DNA of 64,000 nucleotides from assembly GCF_000185905.1 (NCBI RefSeq), contig NC_014923.1, forward strand, positions 2,255,501-2,319,500, in the 5' to 3' direction. Below, one piece after another: positions 9,895 to 19,134 of the stretch; within the stretch, counting starts at the first letter, position 1, and every line of letters begins with the position of its first letter. Both the position numbers and the translations under genes were made by a program. The notes beneath the pieces were generated by a model. That model made no database searches, was not told the DNA's origin, and saw nothing but the letters and a program-made list of their open reading frames with translations. The DNA is from Mesorhizobium ciceri biovar biserrulae WSM1271 (GTDB lineage Bacteria > Pseudomonadota > Alphaproteobacteria > Rhizobiales > Rhizobiaceae).

Positions 9895-10536
9895 TTACTT
9901 CTCTTCGGCGGCAGGAGCCGCTTCAGGTGCAGCCGCTTCAGCCGTCTCTTCCGTCTCCGGCTTCATCGCCGACGAACCGGCAATGGTCGCGATGGTGAAG
10001 TCGCGGTCGGAGATCACAGGCTTGACCCCAGCGGGCAGCTTGACCGCCGAGATGTGGATCGAATCGCCAATGTTGGCGCCGGTGAGATCGACGGTGATGA
10101 ATTCCGGGATCGCATTGGCCGGGCAGTGGAACTCGACTTCGTGACGCACGATGTTGAGCACGCCGCCGCGCTTGATGCCGGGCGACTTGTCCTCGTTGAT
10201 GAAGTGGACAGGCACGTCGACATTGACTTCGGTGTCCTTGCCGATGCGCAGGAAGTCGACATGGACAGGGAAATCCTTGACCGGGTCGAGCTGGAAGTCC
10301 TTCGGCAGGACCTGGATCTTCTTGCCGTCGACATCGATCGTGGCGATCGTGGTCAGGAACCCGCCGCCATGGATCTTGTAGTAGATGTCCTTGTAGGTGA
10401 GCGCGATAGCCAGGGGAGGCTGCTTGTCACCATAAATTACTGCAGGCACTTTACCGTTGCGGCGAACTGCACGGGCGGACCCCTTACCGACCTGTTCGCG
10501 TGCTTCGGCCTTGAGCTCGTAAGTGTCGTGGCTCAT
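9895..10536 (-). CDS. rplY: 50S ribosomal protein L25 (Ctc form)
   Basis: The 213-residue long-form L25 has an N-terminal 5S rRNA-binding L25 domain ([30 protein letters not shown]) and a C-terminal TL5/CTC beta domain, ending in an Ala/Glu-rich acidic tail ([19 protein letters not shown]). The E. coli protein lacks the CTC domain. ATG 10536 is preceded by GAAAGGAAATGCC, a good ribosome-binding site. It is the first gene of rplY-pth-ychF. Confidence 0.95.
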   Translation of the reverse strand: MSHDTYELKAEAREQVGKGSARAVRRNGKVPAVIYGDKQPPLAIALTYKDIYYKIHGGGFLTTIATIDVDGKKIQVLPKDFQLDPVKDFPVHVDFLRIGKDTEVNVDVPVHFINEDKSPGIKRGGVLNIVRHEVEFHCPANAIPEFITVDLTGANIGDSIHISAVKLPAGVKPVISDRDFTIATIAGSSAMKPETEETAEAAAPEAAPAAEEK

Positions 10537-10618
10537 GGCATTTCCTTTCGGTTTGTTCTGGAGCGCTCACGGTGGGCAGAGTGCCTGGACCGTAAACGTC
10601 GAAAGCCGACATACCCAT

Positions 10619-10663
10619 GCATGATCTGGTCCGAAAACCGGAATCCACTTTTCGGGATCATGC
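10619..10663. repeat. Dispersed palindromic repeat, family A
   Basis: A 45-base imperfect palindrome is bounded by GCATGATC and GATCATGC and has the inner pair CCGAAAA / TTTTCGG. Its core (CGAAAACCG ... TCCACTTTTCGG) is closely related to the element at 19088-19133. From memory, elements of this form are scattered through intergenic DNA of Mesorhizobium and Sinorhizobium. It lies 83 bp upstream of rplY, between rplY and the methyltransferase gene. Confidence 0.6.
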
Positions 10664-10785
10664 GGGAAGGCGGCCTTCCGCCGCGTTGCCTCCAAGGGTG
10701 TCTACGCGGGTGGCGGCTCTATAGCGGAAGGCGGCCGGAGGTGCAAGCCAAAGGCACGACCGGCCTGGTGCAGCCCAGACGGCCG

Positions 10786-11820
10786 CTATCCGCGCTTTTC
10801 GATGACGGCATAGAGCACGTTGCGGTTCTCGCCGAAGAATACCTGCGCCTCGACGGTGTTGCGGTCGACGCTGGCATTGACGATGTTCCACATATCGACC
10901 TCCGATCGCAGCAGCAACACCCAGTCCATGAACGTCTCCCGATACCCCGCGTCGGGGGTGCCCTCGGCGTAGTTGGCGAACAGGAATGTTCCGTTCGGCT
11001 TCAACATCTGCAGGCAGGTCTTCGTGAGTTTCACCGCGACGTTGTGGGCGAGGTAGTCGTAAAGGCCGGAGGCGTAGATGAAGTCGAATTTGCCGAGCTT
11101 GTGGCCCCGCGTGAGCACGGTTCGCACCGAGCCGTCGATGGCTTCGACGGCGGTGCCCTGGAAGTCGCGCGAGATCAGCCCAACGCTCTGGGGATCCTGG
11201 TCGAGCGCAACCCAGCGCTTGAGACGGCCCTCCGTCAGGGCGACCGAACGATTGGCTTCCCGCAAATGGCCGGCCGCGATCGCCAGAACCTCGGTTTCCG
11301 GTCCGTTCTTGGCCGCGATCTCGTCGACATATCGGGTCAGGAGGTCGCGTCGTTCCCGGGCCGCGACGCATGACGGTACGTTCTGGGTATGGCTGTAGAG
11401 TGCTTTGCCGACCTCCGAGGCGTTCGCCACGCTCTCTGCCACGTGCGGATCACAATAGATGTAGTCGAGCAACTGCGCGTCGCCGGAATAGCCCCTGGGT
11501 TTGGTGAAGGACCAGTGCGTCAGTGGATCCTCGAGAAAATACTTCAGGATCGGATGGTTCTGCGCGACCGGTATCAACGCATGCCAGACGTCGGGATGAA
11601 CCTTGGAATGCAGGCCATTGAGGAAGGACAGCAAGCGGCCGACGATCTCGGCCGGGTTCTTGTCCTGTTCGACCTGCTGCTGTGTCGCGTGGAGAATGAG
11701 GGCAAGCTCCGCGCGCGCGGTTTCGAACGCTTCGCCATGATGCTCGATCTTTCCCCGAGGCAGCGTGCCGGCGAGCATCTCGGCAGTAATCAAGCTTTTG
11801 CCATCAAGAACGGTCTGCAC
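10786..11820 (-). CDS. Class I SAM-dependent methyltransferase-like protein
   Basis: The 344-residue protein has an N-terminal helical region (about residues 1-150) of no clear family and a C-terminal Rossmann methyltransferase-like domain: motif I as EVLAIAAGHLREA (degenerate GxGxG), VALDQDP at the end of strand 2, FDFIYASGLYDYL at strand 4 and LKPNGTFLFANYAEG at strand 5. Similar rhizobial proteins are sometimes annotated as 3-hydroxypalmitate methyl-ester (PhcB-like) synthases; I cannot confirm that. A perfect CtrA-type box lies 16 bp upstream of ATG 11820, so cell-cycle control is plausible. It is divergent from the GGDEF-EAL gene. Confidence 0.7.
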   Translation of the reverse strand: MQTVLDGKSLITAEMLAGTLPRGKIEHHGEAFETARAELALILHATQQQVEQDKNPAEIVGRLLSFLNGLHSKVHPDVWHALIPVAQNHPILKYFLEDPLTHWSFTKPRGYSGDAQLLDYIYCDPHVAESVANASEVGKALYSHTQNVPSCVAARERRDLLTRYVDEIAAKNGPETEVLAIAAGHLREANRSVALTEGRLKRWVALDQDPQSVGLISRDFQGTAVEAIDGSVRTVLTRGHKLGKFDFIYASGLYDYLAHNVAVKLTKTCLQMLKPNGTFLFANYAEGTPDAGYRETFMDWVLLLRSEVDMWNIVNASVDRNTVEAQVFFGENRNVLYAVIEKRG

Positions 11821-11835
11821 GCCATCACTCCATAG

Positions 11836-11851
11836 TTAACAGTCGGTTAAC
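11836..11851 (-). promoter_or_regulatory. Candidate CtrA-binding box
   Basis: TTAACAGTCGGTTAAC matches the alphaproteobacterial CtrA consensus TTAA-N7-TTAAC exactly. Its right edge is in the 295-bp divergent region and its left edge is 16 bp from the methyltransferase start, a position suited to direct control of that gene. The binding is inferred from the motif only. Confidence 0.6.
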
Positions 11852-12115
11852 TTATTGCGTAGAATGCTCCCTTTGCCAATGTCGGGCCGACGGCATTTTA
11901 GGTTTATGATTAATTTCCCGCCAACCATGTTCGTTGGTTAATCAGCTTCCGAGCCGGATTCCGGGTTCGAGTTAACGGAAACTTGTCTTGCGCGATTGCA
12001 TTTGTTTGCCCGGCGTTCGCAATCGCCGTCGCGTCCCAAGGAGCCGGCCCGCGTGGGGGCAGAAGCTGGAAATGAGTTCGGAAAACAAAATCCCTTTCAA
12101 AAGGGGTCGATTGTG

Positions 12116-14122
12116 ATGAACGAACACGTGTCATCCGCATTGGCCGATACGGTTGATGCGGAGCCGTACGAGCCGCGCTACGAACTGGGGGCCGACGAAC
12201 TTCGCGCCCTCTACCGCACCGAAGCCCGGGCGACGCGAAGAGGGGAAGCCAGGCCAGGGCTTTGGATCGCAGTTGCGATCTATCTCTTGTTTTCGGCAAC
12301 GGATCTGCTGCTGATCCCGGATGTGGCCGCCTATACGATCACGGCGCGCTTCGCGGTCGGCTTGAGCGCGCTTTTGATCCTGGAAGCGCAGCTTCGCCAC
12401 GGCGTCGGGACGGAATGGCTCGACGTGACCTGCGCCGGGGCCATCATCTTTGGCTATGTTGGTTGGCTGTGTCCGGCGATTATGGGCGCGGACAAGGAAA
12501 GCGTCTCTTACTATATGGTCTTTGGGACCATATTCATGATGAGCGCCAATCTTTTCTTTACATTCAATTTCAAGCTTTCTATCGTAACCTCGACAATAAT
12601 CTTATGTATACTTTATATCGTAAATTACTTTGTTCCATCAACCCTCATATACAAAATGGTATTTGGGGCTTTCTATGTTTCTTGTTTCACGTTCACCTCA
12701 TATGTGAACTGGAAACTGAACGAGGAACGCTACAACGTCTTCCTGAACGCCCTGGAAGCCAAGATCCAGCACAATGAGGCGACCGAACGCGGCAAGGCCC
12801 TGCTGAGGTTGTCGCGGACCGATCCGCTCACGGGTCTGGAGAACCGGCGCGCGATCGACGAGAAGCTGCGAGACTACTGGAACGATTGGCAAAAGGTCGG
12901 CACCAGCTTTGGGGCGATCCTCATCGACGTGGACTTCTTCAAGAAGTTCAATGACTGCTACGGCCATCAGGAAGGCGACCGCTGCCTGATCCATGTCGCC
13001 AATGCCCTTAGCGATATGATCAAACAGTATAATGGCTCCATCGGCCGCTACGGCGGCGAAGAGTTCATCGTCCTGGCTCGCATGGAGAAAAAGGAGCAGA
13101 TCCTGGACATTGCGGAAGCCATTTGCAGCACGGTGGAGAACCTGGCTCTGACGCACGAACTGCGGCGCGACGGCGTCTCGATCGTAACGGTAAGCGTTGG
13201 CGCCGCATTCACCCGGACGCAGACCGGGGCCAAGCTGGAGAAAATCATTCACGAGGCCGATCGCGCTCTCTATCTGGCAAAAGCCGGCGGCCGAAATTGT
13301 GCCCGGCTGTTCGATCCAACCGACCCGCAAAGCAGTGACGAGAGCGAGAATATTGCGGCTTTGCTGAAGATCGCGATCGGCCAGAATCTCGTTTCACTCG
13401 TTTACCAGCCTATCCAGGATGTCAAATCGGACCGGGTTGAAGCGGTGGAGGCTCTGATGCGCCTCAAGATGCTCGACGGCACATCGGTTCCGCCGAGCCT
13501 GTTCATTCCGGTCGCCGAACGGACCGGCGCGATCCTGGAACTCGGGCGCTGGGCGATAAGGACAGTGTGCGCCGAACTGCTGGCGGACGACCACGTCCGT
13601 GTCGTCAGTGTCAACGTCTCCCCGATCCAGCTCAAGACACCGGGCTTCGCGACGTCGGTCGCGACAATTCTGGGCGAGACGGGTGTCGCAGGCAACAGGC
13701 TGGCCTTCGAGATCACCGAAGGGCTGGAGATGGAGATGCACTCCGACATCCTGCGCTGCATCAGCGACCTGAAGCTGCTCGGGATCAAGATCTGGCTTGA
13801 TGATTTCGGGACCGGCTTCGCGGGTCTTTCGTGGCTTCGCCTGATCGATTTCGATACGGTGAAGATCGATCGCTCGTTTCTGCATGACTGCAGCTCCCCG
13901 AGCGGCAAGGCGATGCTGCAGGACATTATCACCCTGGTTCGAAATCGCGGCCACAAAATCCTGGTCGAAGGGGTGGAGACAGACGAGCAGATGGCCCTTA
14001 TGCGCGAATTCGGCATAGACAAGATCCAGGGCTTCCATGTCGGCCGTCCCGCTCCCGCCGTCAGTTTCCAGGCAAAGCGAGCCATGCGCAAACGGCCATT
14101 TGCCGTGCTTAAGTCCGCATGA
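12116..14122 (+). CDS. Membrane GGDEF-EAL cyclic-di-GMP protein
   Basis: The 668-residue protein has about six hydrophobic segments in residues 40-210, a GGDEF domain with GGEEF at about 313-317, and an EAL domain with E-A-L at about 445-447. Further catalytic-type EAL residues appear intact (NVSP, FEITEG, DDFGTG, VKID, VEGVET), so both diguanylate cyclase and phosphodiesterase activity are possible. ATG 12116 follows AAAAGGGG; the frame is open from 11996 but that part has no features. Bases 12560-12690, encoding the last membrane helices, are conspicuously A+T-rich. It is divergent from the methyltransferase across a CtrA-type box. Confidence 0.9.
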   Translation: MNEHVSSALADTVDAEPYEPRYELGADELRALYRTEARATRRGEARPGLWIAVAIYLLFSATDLLLIPDVAAYTITARFAVGLSALLILEAQLRHGVGTEWLDVTCAGAIIFGYVGWLCPAIMGADKESVSYYMVFGTIFMMSANLFFTFNFKLSIVTSTIILCILYIVNYFVPSTLIYKMVFGAFYVSCFTFTSYVNWKLNEERYNVFLNALEAKIQHNEATERGKALLRLSRTDPLTGLENRRAIDEKLRDYWNDWQKVGTSFGAILIDVDFFKKFNDCYGHQEGDRCLIHVANALSDMIKQYNGSIGRYGGEEFIVLARMEKKEQILDIAEAICSTVENLALTHELRRDGVSIVTVSVGAAFTRTQTGAKLEKIIHEADRALYLAKAGGRNCARLFDPTDPQSSDESENIAALLKIAIGQNLVSLVYQPIQDVKSDRVEAVEALMRLKMLDGTSVPPSLFIPVAERTGAILELGRWAIRTVCAELLADDHVRVVSVNVSPIQLKTPGFATSVATILGETGVAGNRLAFEITEGLEMEMHSDILRCISDLKLLGIKIWLDDFGTGFAGLSWLRLIDFDTVKIDRSFLHDCSSPSGKAMLQDIITLVRNRGHKILVEGVETDEQMALMREFGIDKIQGFHVGRPAPAVSFQAKRAMRKRPFAVLKSA

Positions 14123-14165
14123 TGGTGGCCTCTTCCGACGTTTGGCTAGCCGTCGTCAAGCCGTG

Positions 14166-14594
14166 CTAGCGGTCGCCGGTCAACGCGGCGCGTAACGCCT
14201 GGATCTGCCGGTTCAGCGCATCGAGCTCAGTCAGCGTCATGCCCGAGCGTTCGACCAAGGCTTCGTTCAGGCAGTTGCATTGGACAAGCAGTGCGCGCCC
14301 GGCTGATGTCAGATCGACCTGCACCTGGCGTTCGTCGGTCTGGCTGCGCTGGCGGGTCACCAGCCCGGCCTGCTCCATTCGCTTCACCAGCGGCGTGACG
14401 GTGCTCGATTCCAAAGCGAGCCGATGGGCGATGGTGCCGACCGACATGCCGTCGGCCTCTCCAAGCGCGTTCAACACCAGGTACTGCGGATAGGTGATGC
14501 CCATCTCGTCCAGCATCGGCTTGTAGGTGCGGTTGATCGCCATGCTGGTGGCATAGAGCGTGAAACAGAGCTGATTGTCCAACGGGAGAGGCAC
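14166..14594 (-). CDS. OhrR-like MarR-family transcriptional regulator
   Basis: The 142-residue winged-helix repressor has an N-terminus LDNQLCFTLYATSMAINRTYKP and ITYPQYLVLNAL that match the OhrR branch of MarR, including the peroxide-sensing Cys (C10) and candidate resolving Cys (C106 or C108) as in two-cysteine OhrR of Xanthomonas. The recognition helix region is STVTPLVKRMEQAGLV, followed by the wing R-Q-R-S-Q-T-D-E-R. The start is GTG 14594 with AAAGGA upstream. It is divergent from an alpha/beta hydrolase rather than an ohr peroxidase gene. The intergenic region has repeated TATCGCGATA boxes, its likely operators. Confidence 0.85.
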   Translation of the reverse strand: MPLPLDNQLCFTLYATSMAINRTYKPMLDEMGITYPQYLVLNALGEADGMSVGTIAHRLALESSTVTPLVKRMEQAGLVTRQRSQTDERQVQVDLTSAGRALLVQCNCLNEALVERSGMTLTELDALNRQIQALRAALTGDR

Positions 14595-14645
14595 GGCGCA
14601 TTCCTTTTGCCAATGTGGGCATCATTTCGATACCACGAAAAATGA

Positions 14646-14655
14646 TATCGCGATA
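14646..14655. promoter_or_regulatory. TATCGCGATA operator box 1
   Basis: A perfect 10-bp palindrome lies 51 bp upstream of the OhrR-like gene start. The identical sequence recurs at 14701-14710, and a partial copy lies at 14716-14725. Placement between divergent regulator and target genes suggests the regulator's own binding site; this is inference. Confidence 0.5.
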
Positions 14656-14700
14656 CATATTTGTGTGGACAAGGGTTTTAGGCCGCGTTAGCTATGTCGT

Positions 14701-14725
14701 TATCGCGATATTGTTTATCGCGAAA
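14701..14725. promoter_or_regulatory. TATCGCGATA operator boxes 2 and 3
   Basis: A perfect TATCGCGATA at 14701-14710 is followed 15 bp later (start to start) by TATCGCGAAA at 14716-14725. They lie 20-45 bp upstream of the hydrolase ATG, overlapping where its promoter should be. Together with box 1 they give two and a half copies of one palindrome in the divergent region. Confidence 0.5.
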
Positions 14726-14745
14726 ATAACCAGAAGGAGATTGAG

Positions 14746-15603
14746 ATGACCTCGCAAACCAAGCCCGGCTCCGGCAGCGGTACGATCACCACCAGGGACG
14801 GAACGCAGATTTACTACAAGGACTGGGGGACCGGGCAGCCTGTCGTCTTTCATCACGGCTGGCCGTTGAGCAGCGACGATTGGGACGCCCAGATGCTGTT
14901 CTTCGTGTCACAGGGCTACCGTGTCATTGCCCATGATCGCCGAGGCCATGGCCGCTCGACCCAGACGGATATCGGCAACGAGATGGACACCTATGCCGCC
15001 GACGTCGCGGAACTCGCAGCCCATCTGGACCTCAAGAACGCCATCCATGTCGGCCATTCGACCGGCGGCGGCGAAGTGGCGCGTTATGTCGCCAAGTATG
15101 GCGCCGGCGGCCGTGTCGCCAAGGCGGTGCTGATCGGCGCGGTGCCGCCAATCATGCTCAAGACTGCCGCCAATCCCGGCGGCCTGCCGATCGAAGTGTT
15201 CGACGGCTTCCGCTCCGCGCAGGCAGCCAATCGCGCCCAGTTCTTCCGCGACGTTCCATCAGGTCCGTTCTACGGCTTCAACCGCCCGGGCGCAGAGGTA
15301 TCGCAGGGCGTCATCGACAATTGGTGGCGCCAGGGCATGATGGGCGGCACCAAGGCGCATTATGATTGCATCAAGGCCTTTTCGGAAACCGACTTCACCG
15401 AGGATCTGAAGGCGATCGACGTGCCTGTGCTGGTCATGCACGGCGACGACGACCAGATCGTTCCCATCGCGGACTCGGCGCTGCTGACGATCAAGCTGCT
15501 CAAGGAGGGCGAGCTCAAGGTCTACAAGGGCTTCCCGCACGGCATGGCCACGACCCATGCAGACATCGTCAACGCCGACCTGCTGGCCTTCTTCAAAGCA
15601 TAG
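14746..15603 (+). CDS. Alpha/beta hydrolase (non-heme chloroperoxidase/perhydrolase type)
   Basis: The 285-residue alpha/beta-fold enzyme has an oxyanion-hole HHGWP, nucleophile elbow GHS105TGGGE, acid in [10 protein letters not shown] and a C-terminal His in FPHGMATTH. The sequence [10 protein letters not shown] and the GGGEVARY segment after the nucleophile are typical of the cofactor-free haloperoxidase / arylesterase-perhydrolase subgroup. AGAAGGAGATTGAG gives a strong ribosome-binding site for ATG 14746. It is divergent from the OhrR-like regulator, implying induction by organic hydroperoxide or a related oxidant. A bidirectional terminator follows. Confidence 0.85.
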   Translation: MTSQTKPGSGSGTITTRDGTQIYYKDWGTGQPVVFHHGWPLSSDDWDAQMLFFVSQGYRVIAHDRRGHGRSTQTDIGNEMDTYAADVAELAAHLDLKNAIHVGHSTGGGEVARYVAKYGAGGRVAKAVLIGAVPPIMLKTAANPGGLPIEVFDGFRSAQAANRAQFFRDVPSGPFYGFNRPGAEVSQGVIDNWWRQGMMGGTKAHYDCIKAFSETDFTEDLKAIDVPVLVMHGDDDQIVPIADSALLTIKLLKEGELKVYKGFPHGMATTHADIVNADLLAFFKA

Positions 15604-15615
15604 GCCGTTGGAACG

Positions 15616-15648
15616 AAAAAAGCACCCGCCGTCCGGCGGGTGCTTTTC
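15616..15648. terminator. Bidirectional terminator between the hydrolase and MFS genes
   Basis: A 13-bp perfect stem (AAAAGCACCCGCC / GGCGGGTGCTTTT) with a GTCC loop has an A-run on one side and a T-run on the other. It serves both converging genes. Confidence 0.85.
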
Positions 15649-15671
15649 CTTGCGTGGGTTTCAGGCCTGAT

Positions 15672-16913
15672 CTAGGCGGCCGCCTGCGCCTTGCGCGCTT
15701 CCTTCATGTTGGGCAGGAACACGGTCAGCAATCCAAGGAACGGCAAATAGGAGCAGATCTGGAAGACGAAATCGATGCCCTTCATGTCGGCGACGACGCC
15801 GAGCACGGCCGCCGCGATGCCGCCCATGCCGAAGGCGAAGCCGAAGAAGATGCCGGCGATCATGCCGACGCGACCCGGCACGAGCTCCTGCGCAAAGACG
15901 ACAATGTTGGAGAACGCCGAGGAGAGGATCAGGCCGATCAGCACCGTCAGCACCATCGTCCATTCCAGATTGGCGTAGGGCAGGGCGAGCGTGAAGGGCA
16001 GCACGCCGACGATGGAGAACCAGATCATCGCCTTTTGCCCATAGCGGTCGCCGAACGGGCCGCCGAGCAGGATGCCCAGCGCCGAGGCGCCGAGGAACAG
16101 GAACAGCATGACCTGGCTCATCTGCACAGAAACGCCGAACTTGTGCATGGAATAGAAGGTGTAGTAGCTGGCGAGGCTGGCGATGTAGGCATTCTTGCTC
16201 AGAACCAGCAGTGTCAGCACGATCAATGCATTCATCACCTTGCGGCGCGGGAAGGGCGAAACGAAGCTCGCCGCCTTGCGGGTGCCCTGCGCGGCACGCA
16301 GCCGGCTGTACCAGCCGCCGACCTGCCACAAAACGATGATGCCGATCAGCGAGCCGACGGCGAACCAGGAAATGCTGGTCTGGCCGAACGGCACGACGAT
16401 GAAGGCCGCCAGCAGCGGCCCCATGGACTGGCCGAAATTGCCGCCCACCTGGAACAGCGACTGCGCCAGGCCGAAGCGGCCGCCGGAAGCGAAGCGGGCG
16501 ATGCGCGAGGATTCCGGGTGGAAGATCGCCGAGCCGATGCCGATCAGCGAGGCACCGATCAGCAGCAGCGAATAATGCCCGGCATAGGCGAGCACGATCA
16601 AGCCGATCAGCGACGACGCCATGCCGTAGGGCAGCGAATAGGGCATCGGCCGCTTGTCGGTGATCATGCCGATCAGCGGCTGCAGCAAGGATGCGGTCAC
16701 CTGGAAAGTGAAGGTCAACAAGCCGATCTGCCAGAAATCGAGGCCATAATTCTCTTTCAGGAGCGGGTAAATGGCCGATAGCAGCGACTGCATGATGTCG
16801 TTGATGCAGTGGCAGAAGCTCACCGCCAGGATGACGGTGAAGGCCGTCGCCTGGGCTGAGGCGTGACTGGCGCTCGCCGGTGGGGCGACGCTGGCTGCTG
16901 TCGTATCGGTCAA
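15672..16913 (-). CDS. MFS transporter, fosmidomycin-resistance (Fsr) type
   Basis: The roughly 413-residue, 12-helix major facilitator is of the Fsr subgroup: the N-terminal HCINDIMQSLLSAIYPLLKE and LTFTFQVTASLLQPLIG segments are characteristic. Fsr proteins export fosmidomycin and other drugs. I prefer TTG 16913, preceded by GGAGCCTACC, over the further upstream in-frame GTG at 16979, which has a weaker ribosome-binding site and adds 22 unconserved residues. An AraC-type regulator is divergent, with about 150 bp between starts, and is a candidate controller. The actual substrate is not known. Confidence 0.85.
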   Translation of the reverse strand: MTDTTAASVAPPASASHASAQATAFTVILAVSFCHCINDIMQSLLSAIYPLLKENYGLDFWQIGLLTFTFQVTASLLQPLIGMITDKRPMPYSLPYGMASSLIGLIVLAYAGHYSLLLIGASLIGIGSAIFHPESSRIARFASGGRFGLAQSLFQVGGNFGQSMGPLLAAFIVVPFGQTSISWFAVGSLIGIIVLWQVGGWYSRLRAAQGTRKAASFVSPFPRRKVMNALIVLTLLVLSKNAYIASLASYYTFYSMHKFGVSVQMSQVMLFLFLGASALGILLGGPFGDRYGQKAMIWFSIVGVLPFTLALPYANLEWTMVLTVLIGLILSSAFSNIVVFAQELVPGRVGMIAGIFFGFAFGMGGIAAAVLGVVADMKGIDFVFQICSYLPFLGLLTVFLPNMKEARKAQAAA

Positions 16914-17064
16914 GGTAGGCTCCGTGGTCTTTTTGGCGGGCACGCCCGCAGGCAACTGGCGGACGCTCCTTGCGGCCACCCTAGGGACGGTGCCTTATAA
17001 GCCGCTTGCGAGACGACTTCTTTCGTGGTTTGGTCCAATAGTTTCGCAAGTGGGCCATAACTAG

Positions 17065-17949
17065 ATGCCGCACGGCAAAGAAGTCTTTCACGCTGGCAAT
17101 GCCAATCTCGGCCAGTTGCACGAGAGCCGCTGGCAGTGGCTTGAGCAAGTGGCCGGGCCGGCGGTGGCATTGCCGACCGAATATCCTGACGGCTACCGCG
17201 TGCCACAGCACCGCCACAGCCGCAGCCAGCTCTTGCATGCGCTTGTCGGTGTGGTGCTGGTGACGACACGCTACGGGCGCTGGATGGTGCCGCCCGACCA
17301 CGCGATGTGGATTCCAGCCGGCACCGAGCATTCCGTCGAGATGCTGGGCGACGTCTCGATGCGTTCGGTTTATGTCATGCCACAGGCGATCCCCGGGCTG
17401 CCCGAAGGCTTGCGCGTCGTCGGCGTCACCGACCTGATGCACAGCCTGATCGTGGAATCGGAGAAGCTCCCGCAAGGCGGCGTTCTGGAAGGACGCGGTG
17501 GGCTGATCATGAACCTTCTGCTGCACGAAATCCCGACCTTGCCGGAACGGCCTCTCGGGCTGCCATTTCCGTCCGATCCAAGATTGTCGGCGCTGTGCCG
17601 ACGCTTCGTCGCAGCACCGTCGCCGCATGCGACCATCGACGAGTGGGCCGATGCAGCCGGCATGAGCCGCCGTTCCTTCACGCGCGCCTTCCAGCGCCAG
17701 ACCGGCCTGTCGCTGTCGACATGGCGCCAGCAGGCCTGCCTGTTCGCGGCGCTGCCCAGGCTGGCGGACGGCGAGCCGATCACCAGGGTGGCGCTTGATC
17801 TCGGCTATGACAGCGTGCCGGCCTTCATCACCATGTTCAAGCGCATGCTGGGGACCTCGCCGCGCGGCTATATGCGCGGCGCACGCGAGAACGTCGAGGT
17901 CGCTCGTCGCCTGATCGGCCCGGTTCGGTTGGAAAGCTCCGCGCCTTAA
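17065..17949 (+). CDS. AraC-family transcriptional regulator
   Basis: The 294-residue protein has an N-terminal cupin-like sensor (PDGYRVPQHRHSRSQLLHAL...WMVPPDHAMWIPAGTEHSVEM) and a C-terminal pair of helix-turn-helix motifs (TIDEWADAAGMSRRSFTRAFQRQTG and PITRVALDLGYDSVPAFITMFKRMLG). The cupin histidines and the PAG-EHS strand resemble AraC_N regulators that sit beside efflux genes. It is divergent from the Fsr-type pump, its probable target. The 3' end is only 13 bp from the convergent prs stop. Confidence 0.9.
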   Translation: MPHGKEVFHAGNANLGQLHESRWQWLEQVAGPAVALPTEYPDGYRVPQHRHSRSQLLHALVGVVLVTTRYGRWMVPPDHAMWIPAGTEHSVEMLGDVSMRSVYVMPQAIPGLPEGLRVVGVTDLMHSLIVESEKLPQGGVLEGRGGLIMNLLLHEIPTLPERPLGLPFPSDPRLSALCRRFVAAPSPHATIDEWADAAGMSRRSFTRAFQRQTGLSLSTWRQQACLFAALPRLADGEPITRVALDLGYDSVPAFITMFKRMLGTSPRGYMRGARENVEVARRLIGPVRLESSAP

Positions 17950-17961
17950 GGGCAGGCGGGT

Positions 17962-18897
<936 letters not shown>

Positions 18898-19087
18898 GCA
18901 CGGTTCCTGGTGGAGGATGATGAGGCCTGACGGACTCGCTTGCGCCCTTTAACCGGGCTTTTAGCGGCCCGCGCTGGTATTGCAAGCGCCGAGATCGGGA
19001 ATCCGCCGGCTAAACTCAAGAAAGCTCCGCGCCATCGCCGGACTGCAACAGGGAGCACGGGATTTGTGCTGGTCCTTCTTCTCATTG

Positions 19088-19133
19088 GGCATCGGATTTT
19101 CCCAAAACCGTCTCCACTTTGGGGTCCGATGCC
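19088..19133. repeat. Dispersed palindromic repeat, family A variant
   Basis: A 46-base imperfect palindrome is bounded by GGCATCGGA and TCCGATGCC, with inner CCCAAAACCG ... CCACTTTGGGG. The core aligns with the element at 10619-10663, while the outer arms differ (GCATCGGA against GCATGATC). It lies just past the end of the lipoprotein gene (19135) and could act as that gene's transcript end. Confidence 0.6.
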
Positions 19134-19134
19134 T

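Noticed and set aside
9886..11373. Long plus-strand open frame (495 codons)
   Set aside because: It runs antisense across rplY, the intergenic repeat and the methyltransferase gene; no ribosome-binding site or domain is seen.
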